29,542 nt of DNA from the NCBI GenBank assembly GCA_003990745.1, contig RBNI01000538.1, positions 1-29,542 of the forward strand, read 5' to 3'. The notes under the pieces were generated by a model. It was not told where the DNA came from. It saw nothing but the letters and a program-made list of their open reading frames with translations, and searched no databases. Below, one piece after another: positions 21,601 to 29,542 of this stretch. The position numbers were made by a program, and so were the translations under genes. This stretch comes from Jimgerdemannia flammicorona. Taxonomy: Eukaryota; Mucoromycota; Endogonomycetes; Endogonales; Endogonaceae. How positions within the stretch are numbered: the first letter of the stretch is position 1; each line of letters begins with the position of its first letter.

Positions 21601-21900
21601 TCATTGAGGCTAGCAAGAAAGTACATCAACATTGTTGTGAGCTTTCCCTGCTTTGTGGATGATGGTGATTTTGTATTCCTGAAGGATAAGGATCCAGCAG
21701 GCTAGAATTCTGGTAGATTCCTTGCAGTTGAATAGCAATTTGAGGGCTGTATGGTCTGTGATCAGGGTGAACCTTTTTCTGATAAGGTAATGCTTGAATA
21801 GGGTGACCACTCATATGACTGCAAGGCATTCCAGTTTGGTGCTACCATAGTTTATCTGCTGCTGATTGGTAGCTCAGCTTGCATAAGCTATCATATGGTA
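21601..21900 (-). pseudogene. Gypsy RNase H domain
   Basis: Follows RT in the same frame. Surviving segments include RKRFTLITDHTALKLLF and ILILQEYKITIIHKAGK (open at 21810-21610), the conserved end of gypsy RNase H domains, in which TDH is followed by L--L and then the HxPGxxN-like tail HKAGKAHNNVDVLS. The N-terminal part (21900-21810) is broken by a stop and decayed readings of YASRA and ELECLAVVWA. RNase H removes the RNA strand of the RNA-DNA hybrid during reverse transcription. Confidence 0.8.
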
Positions 21901-23020
21901 TTATTGGTCAGGTCCTTCTTGGGCTAGAACTGCTCCTAGGCCATCTTTAGAAGCTTCCATATATAAGATAAATGGCTTCAGTAGATTGGGGCACACAAGG
22001 ATTGGTGCTGTAGTCATGTAGCTCTTGAGTTCTTTGAAGACTGTTTCTTGTAATTCTGTCCATTTGAATAGCACTTCTTTCTTGAGAAGGATCCAGATTG
22101 GGGCAGTAATTTGGGTGCAGTCCTTGATAAAACTTCTGTAGTAGGATACTAGCATCAGGAATAATAGTGTTTTCTTTGGGGTCTTAGATACTGACAAATT
22201 GTTGATCTTCTCAATTTTCTTTGGGTCTATATGGGTTCCTTCTATTGAAACCATAAATCCAAGGAATTCAAGTTTCTGTTTCCCAAAGTGGCATTTCTTT
22301 GCATTCAGTCTCAAGTGGTTCTTGTGGATGAGCTTGAAGAATTCCTCTAGGTAGTGCAGGTATTCTTCGAAATTTACTGAATAGATGTTGGAATCATCCA
22401 TGAATACAATCAGGCAGTAGTGGATCAAGGGGGCATAGACTGAATTCATTATCCTCTGAAAGGTGGGGGGTATATTGCAAAGTCCAAAAGGCATTCAGAG
22501 GTATTCAAACAGTTTTCCTAAAGCAAAGAAGGCTGTCTTTTGAATGTCTTTGGGATCTATGGAGATCTCATAGAATCCTTCAAAAAGATCCATACTGCTG
22601 AAGTATCTGGCATCCTGTAACTAATCCAAAAGGTCATCGATTCTGAGCAAAGAATAGGCATCCTTTTTATTGACTGAATTGAGTTTCCTATAATCTATAC
22701 AGAGTCTCCATCCTCCTTTCTTTGGTACAATAAGTATAGGGCTGGCCCAGGGGCTGGTAGAGGGTCAGATGACTCTATTGTTTAAGAGTTCTTAAATGTG
22801 CTGTTTTTAAGTAATGGGGTATTCTATAGGATTTCTGATAGGTGGGTATTGTATTTCCTATATTGATGCTGTAGTGATATGATAGATTATATAGCAGGTT
22901 GCTATAATTGTTAGTGAAGATATCTTGATATTTATTGAGAAGTTCTACTAGTTGTTGCTGCTGCTGGGACATCAATTCTTCTCCAATGTTGGTGGAAGGC
23001 TTCACTGTCTCCTGGGTCAC
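21901..23020 (-). pseudogene. Gypsy reverse transcriptase
   Basis: Motifs in order on the minus strand: LLNKYQDIF and YHYSINIGNTIPTYQKSYRI (frame-shifted block 23020-22775), [20 protein letters not shown] and DYRKLN (about 22760-22670), DLFEGFYEISI, then MPFGLCNIPPTFQRIMNSVY. The catalytic FMDDSNIYS follows (about 22413-22387), then HLRLNAKKCHFGKQKLEFLG and the connection SYYRSFIKDCTQITAPI. The 22494-21901 block is one open reading of 197 codons with both catalytic Asp residues kept. Upstream, TAG/TGA stops and one frame change disrupt it. The enzyme would copy the element RNA inside the virus-like particle. Confidence 0.92.
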
Positions 23021-23399
23021 AGAGGGGCCTTTCCTTTCTTCTGAGACCTTTTGCCATTTCCCAATAGGTTTAGTACATAAACTTCCCTATGAGTTTGGTT
23101 GAGAAAAGGCACCAGATGTCCTATGATGATTCCTTTTGGCAAGATGATGATTTCCCAACTTTGGTTGATTGCTCAGGAGTGCACCAGGTTCATCTTGTCA
23201 GGGAATATGTATCCTTCTATATCCAAGTGTGGGATATCTTCATTGGGTTTAAAAAAAAGATTTCTGGAGTTGGGTGGTATAAAGATTTCAAATATAGTTT
23301 GTTCTCCAGGCTCCAGAATGAGATTCTTGTACAGTTTGACTAGTTGGCAGTACACTTGCTGGGGAACATTCCTCTTGAGGTGGTTGACTTGAAGGAGAT

Positions 23400-23850
23400 G
23401 TACTTCCTTCTTATCTGAGCTTCCAAATCCTTTCGCTTGTCTTGTTCCTCCAGTCAGTTTGGAGACCTTTTGTAATTGTGGGATCTTGATCTTCATGAAG
23501 ACAGCTTTGGCAATCTTCTGTTCTCTAATAATTTGGTACCACTCTGTGCTACTGTTGTGTAGGATGACCTTGATTTAATCTGTATATCCTTGGTCAATGG
23601 TTCCTCCTTCTATAGTTATTCCTTATCTGGTAAGTCCAGACCTTGAGGTCAGTTGGATGTAAGCTACTTGAGGTAGCTGCATGGCTAGTCTGGTTCTGAT
23701 TATGAAAGTTTTTCCAGGCTTGATGGATTTATCCTCCAGACTGTGAAGATCATACCCTATATCTTCTGGGTGAGCCTTGGTTGGGGGTTTGGCCTTGGGA
23801 TGTAGCAGGACATACTGTGCAATATTCTTGCTAAGGTTGAGGTGTGGCCA
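23400..23850 (-). pseudogene. dUTPase domain within gypsy pol
   Basis: All five trimeric-dUTPase motifs appear in order and in one frame. Motif 1 is PEDIGYDLHS (about 23775-23745), followed by IKPGKTFIIRTRLAMQLP. Motif 2 is SRSGL (about 23640-23626). Motif 3 is GGTIDQGYTD then IKV (about 23607-23565). Motif 4 is EQKIAKAVF (about 23523-23497). The Gly-rich motif 5 is RQAKGFGSSD (about 23440-23412). The span is about 120 residues, the normal core size. The enzyme hydrolyses dUTP to dUMP and pyrophosphate and so keeps uracil out of newly made cDNA. Two TAA stops (23623-23625 and 23575-23577) break it here. It sits between protease and RT in the same frame as RT, so it was part of the polyprotein, not a chance neighbour. 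Motif 1 has Ile where Ala is usual (AGYDL) and motif 3 is slightly divergent. Confidence 0.88.
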
Positions 23851-25075
23851 TCTGGCTCCAGTGGTGGAGTCTTGGAGGTAGTTGATTCCTCTTCTTCCTG
23901 TTGGGTCTAGGGCTTCCATGAAGTTGGTGGTATCTTCTATCCATCCTTGGCAGGTTGCATGTCTGATGAGATCTAGAATGTCTTCACCCAAATCATAAAT
24001 CTTGAGGGTTCTTCTTCCTGGCTTCCTGGTCTGGCTTTTTCGGATATGACTTCTATTGTCTTCTCTCTTCAAGGTATGGATTGCAACATCATGACTGAGG
24101 TGAATATTCTGATGTCTGCAATCTTGGCAGTCTGAGTGTCTTCTATGGTTACAATATCCCATTGCTCAGAAATGATGTTCCCAGTTATTGATCTCTTGTT
24201 TTCTTGGGAATCAGTATCCATCTTGATCATAAGTTAGAGGAAGAGTAGATAAGGGGTATATCTCTGTTCAGGTGAAGAAGCTTTGTCCTCTATATTGGCT
24301 TTGTAATCTTGTGGTAACTTCTTGAAAGATAGTTAAATGTGCAACTATAGTTGAGGGTTCCAGTCTTTGAGGTCTCTGTCTTTCTTGCTGGTCTAGTTGA
24401 TGGCACTGATAGTAGTAGTCTTGGAGAGAATGGAAGACCATTTGGTGTAGATATCTTCCTAGCTGAAAAGTACTTTCTTGGTGAGTTTCTTTCTTGGGAA
24501 TAATGGGGATTGTACTGGATTCTTCTTCTATATTCCAAGGGTCATTATCTTCAGGTAGTGTCCAATAAGAGTCATCTCAGAGAATAAGTTCAGGGACTTC
24601 TTCTTCATCAGATGCTTCTTGTTCAGGGACTTCCTAGTCAGGAACTTCTTCTTTCTTGGATGATTCTTGACCCCAAATTGCTTGTACTTCTGCAGCTTTA
24701 AATGCGGGTGTTTCTGGAATATGTCTGTATTTCTTCTTCTTCTTTCTACACTCTGGATAGGCTGAGCCAGGCGATTTCCTTATTCCCATGATCTTGGAGG
24801 AATGCTCAGAATACTTGTATCTCTTAAGACAGATAGGGCATTCTTTGATTTCTCCTGCAATAGCTTCAATGGTGATAGGGATGGTGTTCTTGGCCCACAC
24901 ATTGTCTTCTGGTCTGTCATCTACCAGATTAATTCAGGGATTGAGTCTGGGATCATTTCCATCTTCAGATTCTTCCTCTTCCTCTGTGGTAGATTCTTCA
25001 CTACTGGCATATTCCTTCTGAATAATGACCTTCTTTTTCTTCTTCAATTGCTCATAGCTGATAATCTTAACTCTG
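23851..25075 (-). pseudogene. Polyprotein linker with acidic tract and CxxC segment
   Basis: About 400 codons between protease and dUTPase, mostly in the RT/dUTPase frame. Near the protease side is a basic stretch (EQLKKKKKVIIQKEY) followed by a Ser/Glu-rich acidic tract (SSEESTTEEEEESEDGNDP, about 25000-24940). Then come VWAKNTIPITIEAIAGEIKE and CPICLKRYKYSEHSSK (about 24840-24795), a CxxC plus His arrangement with a later Cys (YPEC), which could bind zinc. The dUTPase side (24162-23850) contains LKIYDLGEDILDLIRHAT and a stretch before motif 1. No known domain is assigned. Stops and a frame disturbance occur around 24160-24540. Confidence 0.6.
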
Positions 25076-25420
25076 TACTTCTTGCCTCAGTAGTCAAACT
25101 TAGTACTTTTTGACCAATATCAACAACTGCATTCATTTCCTTCATCCAGTTGGTGCCAAGGATCTTGTCATAGGTGACAGCTTCAGTTACAACTGCTTTT
25201 GAGATGGGGAACTGAATGTGTTCAAGAGAGGTGATGATGTTTCATACTTCTCCAAGAGGTTGAGTTCAGGCTCCATCTGCCACTATGATGCTGAGGTTGG
25301 ATGGTCCATCAATGGGCCATTAGAGGGTATCTAGGAACTATTTGGCAATAACACAGATAGCTGCTCCTGTGTCTATGAGGATTTTTGCCTTTTGTCCTCC
25401 AATATCTCCATTTAGATAAG
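25076..25420 (-). pseudogene. Gypsy aspartic protease
   Basis: Active-site motif AKILIDTGAAICVIA (about 25390-25345), catalytic Asp intact (codon at 25373-25371), preceded by the beta-strand GDIGGQK. Further on, a reading of TYDKILGTNWMKEMNAVVDI (about 25175-25115) matches the retropepsin C-terminal I-LG--WL/M segment. It is in the same frame as the Gag zinc knuckle. The reading passes one TAG after the active site and changes frame near 25095 into the linker. It cleaves the Gag-Pol precursor. Confidence 0.85.
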
Positions 25421-27440
25421 TGCTGACATGTCTTTCTACAGCTTGAATAGGAATAGAAGCTGGCTCTTACTGTGGGATGAGAACTCAGCCAGTGCTGGAC
25501 CTGGTGGTTCTCAGCAATTTTTTTTAGACTCCAGCTGGTGTCAGTTGCAGGAACTGCAGGAGAGGGACTTCCATCTTGGCCTCTTGAATCTTCTGCCAGG
25601 CTTCATTGTAGATATCTCTAGGCATGGTCTTTGGGGTGTACTTCTTCTTGGGCTTTGAAGCAGCAGGTTCCCATTCTTCTTGTTCCATTTCTTCATCCTC
25701 CTGTAGTAGCTCATTTGTCTTAGAGACAAAAGGTGAAGGAGTCTGGGGAGATGTTTCTACTTGTTTCTCTTCATGTTCTTCATCTTTCTCTTAGATGATT
25801 CTTCTGCTGATATTCCTGGATGGTCTTCCTATAGATCTCTTCCTTTTCTCTGCTGGATAGACTGTTTTCTGAGTAGTAACCTTAGTAGGGTACAAGTCTA
25901 GGATACTGTAGTCTTCACTGTTGCTTGCTTCCTCAAAATCTTTAACAGGATCAGCTTCAGTCTTCTTGTATTGAGTGTCATTCCTTTGGTTTGGTGGTTC
26001 TGAGTCTCTTTGGTCACTTCTTTTATTGTCACATTCAGTAGTATAGTGTTCAAATTGTCCACAGTGAAAGTATTGGACTTGGGCTCTGTCTCAGACAGAG
26101 TACCTTCTTTCCTCTTACTGGTAGCTCCTGTTATCTCTTGGTGGATAACCTTGGCTCCCCTGTGACAGGTATCCTCTGTTGTCTTGGTTGCTCTGGTTTT
26201 TATATATGGTGAGTTTTTTAATCTGTCCACCCAATTGATCCAACTTGGAGCTGAGGTCTTGGATTTCACTCCTGTTCTTCTTTTCTTCTTTGGCTGGCCT
26301 TCTTTCTTCAGATCTCTCTTGTTCTTGAAGGAGTCCTTATAAGGCCTTGACCAGGATGTCTTCTTTATCTTCTTTCTTGTCATGATCACTCCAGGTAGTT
26401 CCTTGTCTGACATTAAAGAATTCTTGGACTGCATCTACTTACTCTTCAGACCTTCTGATGCCTAGGGTGTGGACATGCTGGGCAATGTTCAGGGGAATTC
26501 CATTCATGAAGGTCATTGGACCTATGATGTTCTGAACCCAGCAGCATACATTCTCTTCTGAATTCTTATAAAGAAGGCCCTGGAAAATTCTCCAAGATTC
26601 TCTTCATTCTTATGATGGATTCTTGAGGCTTGTGGTGGGTTTCATTTCCTGCATACTTTTCAATAAATCAGTAGACCATGGCCACATATTTTAGCTCATA
26701 AGATACTACTGCTTGTATCTGTCTCACCAGTTCTGAATTTGGGTCATTTGCTGTTTAGTAGAAAATTCCTCTGGCTGGTTCTCTGAGCTGGACCTTATAG
26801 ATGGTGATTTTTCTTTCATCTGAGAGATTCCTCAGAACTGTAATTCCTTCAATTCTATTAAGGAATTCTCTGGGGTCTTCTTCCAGATATCCTGCAAAAG
26901 TTGGCAATGAGGTGGCCATTTTGTTATCACTTTCTTCTGATTCTGGTTCTGGTCCTGATTCTGATTCAGATTCACTCTATGAACTGTCACTGGAAATACA
27001 GGTACTTGGGTATCCTGAGGGTGGTGTTCTGGACCTTGGGTGAAGTGGAATGAGCCTAGGTATTCTTGTAGGAGCTACTTCTAATTCTGCAAGGACTTGT
27101 AGTAAAGGTTCTATTGGTGAGATTGATGGAACTGGTATAGTGTATCTGGCTGTAAGATCTCAGACTTATATAATAAGATCTTCTAGTTCTTGTACAAGTT
27201 CTTCAAAATCTCCAACAGGGTCACCTATATTGTCTAATTGATTGGGTTGGGGATTTTGGGCTGTACTGATTTCTGGTTCTGATTGGGATCCTTCTGATGC
27301 TAGGTAGTTGATAAGTCTTGATGTGATTACTTCTCTTCTTGTCTAGATGCTGGTGATAACTGGTTCTCCTGTAGTAGTAGAGATTGTTATTATATCAAAT
27401 GTATCCAGTTTGACTGTAAGTTCTTGTGAGCTAAAAAGTC
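25421..27440 (-). pseudogene. Gypsy Gag with defective zinc knuckle
   Basis: Starts somewhere below 27440; the exact ATG is uncertain because the first ATG after the LTR is followed at once by a stop. The N-terminal part is Glu/Pro/Ser-rich, ending in a run of Ser-Glu-Asp (about 27000-26930). The capsid-like part begins MATSLPTFAGYLEEDPREFL (26919-26860), typical of gypsy Gag, followed by the helical ERKITIYKVQLREPARGIFY. A basic and Gln/Asn-rich region leads to the nucleocapsid HCGQFEHYTTEC (about 26066-26031). The first Cys of the CCHC box reads Tyr (TAC from TGC). After the knuckle a further basic/acidic linker leads into protease. There are several stops and at least one frame change. Gag forms the particle and binds the genomic RNA. 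Confidence 0.8.
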
Positions 27441-27460
27441 ATTTCAATTTTGAGATTTTT

Positions 27461-27477
27461 CCAGTTGAGCCCCCAAA
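27461..27477 (-). promoter_or_regulatory. Putative primer binding site next to 5' LTR
   Basis: The minus-sense sequence just downstream of the 5' LTR is TTTGGGGGCTCAACTGG, in the position of the minus-strand primer binding site. I cannot match it to a particular tRNA 3' end without a search. Its core TTGAGCCCCCA (plus sense, 27465-27475) recurs inside the LTR at 27536-27546. Confidence 0.5.
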
Positions 27478-28687
27478 TGTAATATGCCTGGCTCAATAGA
27501 AGCAAATTACAAGATTGGGGGTAATGTAGTTTGGCTTGAGCCCCCAGTTATTTTGTCAAAAAGCAACAAAATATTCCAAGATTCCTAAGGTCCTTGTTGG
27601 TATTTAGTGGTATAATAGTCAAAACTAGATGTCTGCAAGCAATTTCCTTATTGGGACAGTTCTCTGAGTATAGCAGTAATTTGTGTATAAATGGATTTCC
27701 TTCTTGGGTCAACTGGAAATTAGTCGAAATTCATGTATAGTGTGATCTCCAAAAGTATATGATTTCTGGGTAATGATTTCTTATATAGTGTGATGATCTT
27801 GTATGCAATTTAGTGGTTTCTCCTTCTTGGGTGGTAGGCAATCACTGTGTAGTATGACAATCTTCTTACTGGGAATAATGCTGGTAGCAGGTAACTCAAT
27901 AACTTGGACTCACTGGGAACAACAAATAACTCAGATATCATGGATTCTTCCTAAATCAGTAGCTTCAACTGGAAATACAAACAACTGGTGGCTTTGGGAA
28001 AGAGTCTCTTGGCAAAGTTATATCAAAGACTGGCTTCATTTGTGCAATAGATTACTGTGAAGTTGCATCAGAAACTTGCTTGAGTAAGGTGGCTTTCTTT
28101 TAGGCTTTCTGGGAATACAGATAACTTAAAAATGATGGCAAAGTTCTTTCTTGAACTTGGGTGGCAAACTCAGATTCTTCAGGCTTAGTCTGGTAAGTAT
28201 ACCCAATAATTCCAAAGATGGCAAAGTTCTTCACTCAAACTTGGTGACAAAATCAGCTTTATATCAGAAAGTAGACCAGAGTGAAAAGGGGACCAATGCT
28301 CAAGCTTCTTTGGTGTTTATATTTCAGACTGAGGTTTATTCACTCTTATCTCTGAGTATTTTTATATAGGTTGGTTGCTATCTGGTTACTATGTGGCCAA
28401 CTATAGATTTACTACTTCTGGTAATGTTTGGATATATCCTCTAGGTATGGGTGTGTCCACAGGACATGAGTATATCCACAGGACATAAGTGTGTCTGCCA
28501 GACACAGATGTGTCCTCAGGACATAGATAAACAACCCTGGTCTGATATCCTGGCTAATTATAAGTATGGCAGATGTGAGTAACTATGATATACTGGAAGT
28601 TATGTTATGCTGATTAAATATGCTAATTGTTTGCATCATCTGGCTAAGTTATAATTCAGGTGGTACATTTTGGTTTGTTATAATACA
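27478..28687 (-). repeat. 5' LTR of gypsy element
   Basis: Starts TGTAATATGCC and ends TAATACA on the plus strand. It is homologous along its length to 18830-20141 and in the minus-sense element is the upstream LTR that would carry the promoter. A 20-bp repeat array lies at 28446-28525. No clear TATA box or poly(A) signal can be singled out in this AT-rich DNA. Confidence 0.92.
28446..28525. repeat. 19-20-bp tandem repeat in right LTR
   Basis: Degenerate units around AGGACATGAGTGTGTCC/TGC, matching the array at 19885-19985 in the other LTR, with fewer or more diverged units. Confidence 0.8.
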
Positions 28688-28692
28688 TATAT
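28688..28692. repeat. Target site duplication TATAT, right copy
   Basis: Identical to 18825-18829; directly follows the CA end of the right LTR. Confidence 0.85.
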
Positions 28693-28865
28693 ACCCAAGC
28701 CTGAGCCAAGAATAATGGAGATCAAAGATGAATATAGCAGTGAATCCTCTAATAATAAGAGATTCTCTATCTCTATGAAGTGTAAAAAGAGCTCAAACAT
28801 TCAGCAAGAAACTCATTCAGAATTGGGAAATTATTGAAATATATCAATAAGCTCTCAATGGTAAT
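28693..28865 (+). pseudogene. copia element, right remnant (integrase-RT linker)
   Basis: Continuation of the copia element after the gypsy insertion. Removing the gypsy element and one TATAT brings ...CCACTATAT together with ACCCAAGCC. One frame then reads IPKPEPRIMEIKDEYSSESS and on, a Pro/Glu/Ser-rich segment of the kind that lies between copia integrase and RT. It is cut within about 170 bases by LINE copy D, so copia RT and RNase H are absent from the window. Confidence 0.5.
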
Positions 28866-29542
28866 ATAGGACCATGTGAGCTATGCTGAAGCTGGGGGGT
28901 GCTCCACTTGCTACATTTGACATTAGGGAGAGAGTAGAGTGTCAGCAGTGGCTTGGCCAGGATCTTTGGCCGAGTGGCTGGCAGGCAGCAGGGATCGGTG
29001 AGGAGTGGGACTGGGCTGGTATCTGGTCTTGGGGTGCAGAGGTATGGAGGTAGCTTCCCCCCAAGTTCTGGATGGTATGGTGGAGAATGTTGCAGAGGAA
29101 TGTCATGCTGAATTTCCATATGGGGCATTTGGTAGATGGTGGACAGGTTGACTGTGAGGAGTGCTATGATGTAGGGCAAGCTGGGGGTTATGTACAGATG
29201 CCAGAACATTGGATGGGAGAGTGTGAGGTTTTGGGGGAATTTTGGACTGAAATAGGAGATAGACTGGGTGTGGAGTGCAGGCTGGTAGGGGAGGGGGGTC
29301 GCTGGGAGGACTTGAGATCTCAGCTTGTGGGTGGGGTGGGAGATAGTTGGCTCACTGTAGGGTGGGTGTTAGCCATATGGGTGGGTCTGGCGGGTCATTG
29401 GCTTTTTGTATTTGAGGAGGGGCAGCAGTTGGGGCTGTGGGAGAAGGTGTTAAGGTAGGAGGGGCTGTTGGGGGATCTGCTGACTGGATGGTGGGTGGGT
29501 TGGGGCCCTCAGGGGGGATGACATCGTGGTTTGGTGGTAAGG
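28866..29542 (+). mobile_element. LINE copy D, 3' part of ORF2, partial at window end
   Basis: Plus-strand LINE fragment of the same family as copy B. It is fairly well preserved and starts abruptly (5' truncation) within the segment before the zinc-binding tail. DLWPSGWQAAGIGEEWDWAG at about 28959-29018 matches copy B DLWPEAWQGAGIGEGWDWAG. The window ends before the poly(A) tail. Confidence 0.85.
29072..29458 (+). pseudogene. LINE ORF2 C-terminus with zinc-binding tail, copy D
   Basis: An open stretch of 128 codons starting MVWWRMLQRNVMLNFHMGHL, parallel to MAWWRLLWRNVMLNFRAGHL in copy B. The zinc-binding signature CEEC ... PEHW-GEC (about 29156-29223) is intact, with C-x2-C-x14-H-x4-C spacing. 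It continues as GGVGDSWLTVGWVLAIWVGL, matching copy B GGVGNEWLTVGWAIAIWVGL. A stop separates it from the upstream part (around 29050), so this is an open piece of a broken ORF2 and not a gene of its own. Being open where copy B has a TAG (3686-3688), it helps reconstruct which changes are lesions. Confidence 0.85.

Larger units (their letters stand above)
18830..28687 (-). mobile_element. Complete Ty3/gypsy LTR retrotransposon with dUTPase, inactivated
   Basis: A 9.86-kb element bounded by two LTRs (18830-20141 and 27478-28687), TG...CA termini and a perfect TATAT target duplication, inserted into the copia element. Minus-strand order is gag, zinc knuckle, aspartic protease, acidic linker, dUTPase, RT, RNase H and integrase, i.e. 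gypsy order. The frame is the same for the zinc knuckle and protease, changes by an indel just after protease, and is shared by linker, dUTPase, RT and RNase H, with a local shift around 22775-23020. It shifts again in integrase. The LTRs differ by many transitions plus a tandem-repeat expansion, so insertion is not recent. It lacks a chromodomain. Confidence 0.93.

Noticed and set aside
23089..23392. Two overlapping plus-strand open frames
   Set aside because: They lie opposite the gypsy polyprotein segment after dUTPase, whose minus-strand reading (QVNHLKRNVPQQVYCQLVK) is coherent and in the dUTPase/RT frame.

Overview
This 29.5-kb window looks like a transposon graveyard from a filamentous fungus. 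I find no convincing host gene, tRNA, rRNA or CRISPR array. Everything I can identify is retrotransposon sequence: a family of LINEs (non-LTR elements with ORF1, apurinic-type endonuclease and reverse transcriptase), at least two Ty3/gypsy lineages, and one Ty1/copia element. The fungal assignment is inferred from the element families, the AT-rich, TpA-rich and CpG-poor texture of the older copies, and the absence of anything plant- or animal-like. The class of fungus cannot be decided from this sequence.

Layout. 1-1020 is AT-rich DNA with no recognisable content. 1020-3271 is a badly decayed LINE (copy A, + strand) running from ORF1 into the start of the RT domain. It is cut there by a much better preserved, near full-length LINE of the same family (copy B, - strand, about 3272-9040), whose poly(A) tail is the poly(T) at 3275-3302. 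About 9045-10480 holds a decayed minus-strand coding stretch I cannot name. 11180-11790 is a fossil of a chromovirus integrase tail with a chromodomain. 12005-13975 is LINE copy C (- strand, 5'-truncated). 14520-15950 is a decayed gag-pro fragment of the gypsy family that is also present full length downstream. 16236-18829 and 28693 to about 28865 are two halves of a decayed Ty1/copia element (+ strand), split by a complete Ty3/gypsy element at 18830-28687 (- strand) with two LTRs and a perfect 5-bp target duplication TATAT. 28866-29542 is the 3' part of another LINE copy (D, + strand), running off the window.

The most interesting component is the gypsy element. Between its protease and its reverse transcriptase it carries a recognisable dUTPase with all five classical motifs in one frame (about 23400-23850), preceded by a long acidic linker containing a CxxC sequence. 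The order is LTR, gag with zinc knuckle, protease, linker, dUTPase, RT, RNase H, integrase, LTR. It is now dead: stops, frameshifts, a lost zinc-knuckle cysteine, and a deletion in the integrase core that removes the second catalytic aspartate. Its 3' LTR is bordered by a 14-bp-arm hairpin where a polypurine tract would be expected.

Decay signatures differ between elements. In LINE copy B the reading frames are almost collinear, and the damage is largely point changes. These include two Asp-to-Asn changes at catalytic positions (RT FADD to FAND; endonuclease RID to RIN), both explained by loss of a CpG. Copies A and C show much heavier TpA enrichment and stops in every frame. This fits DNA methylation with deamination and/or RIP-like mutation acting on successive insertions.
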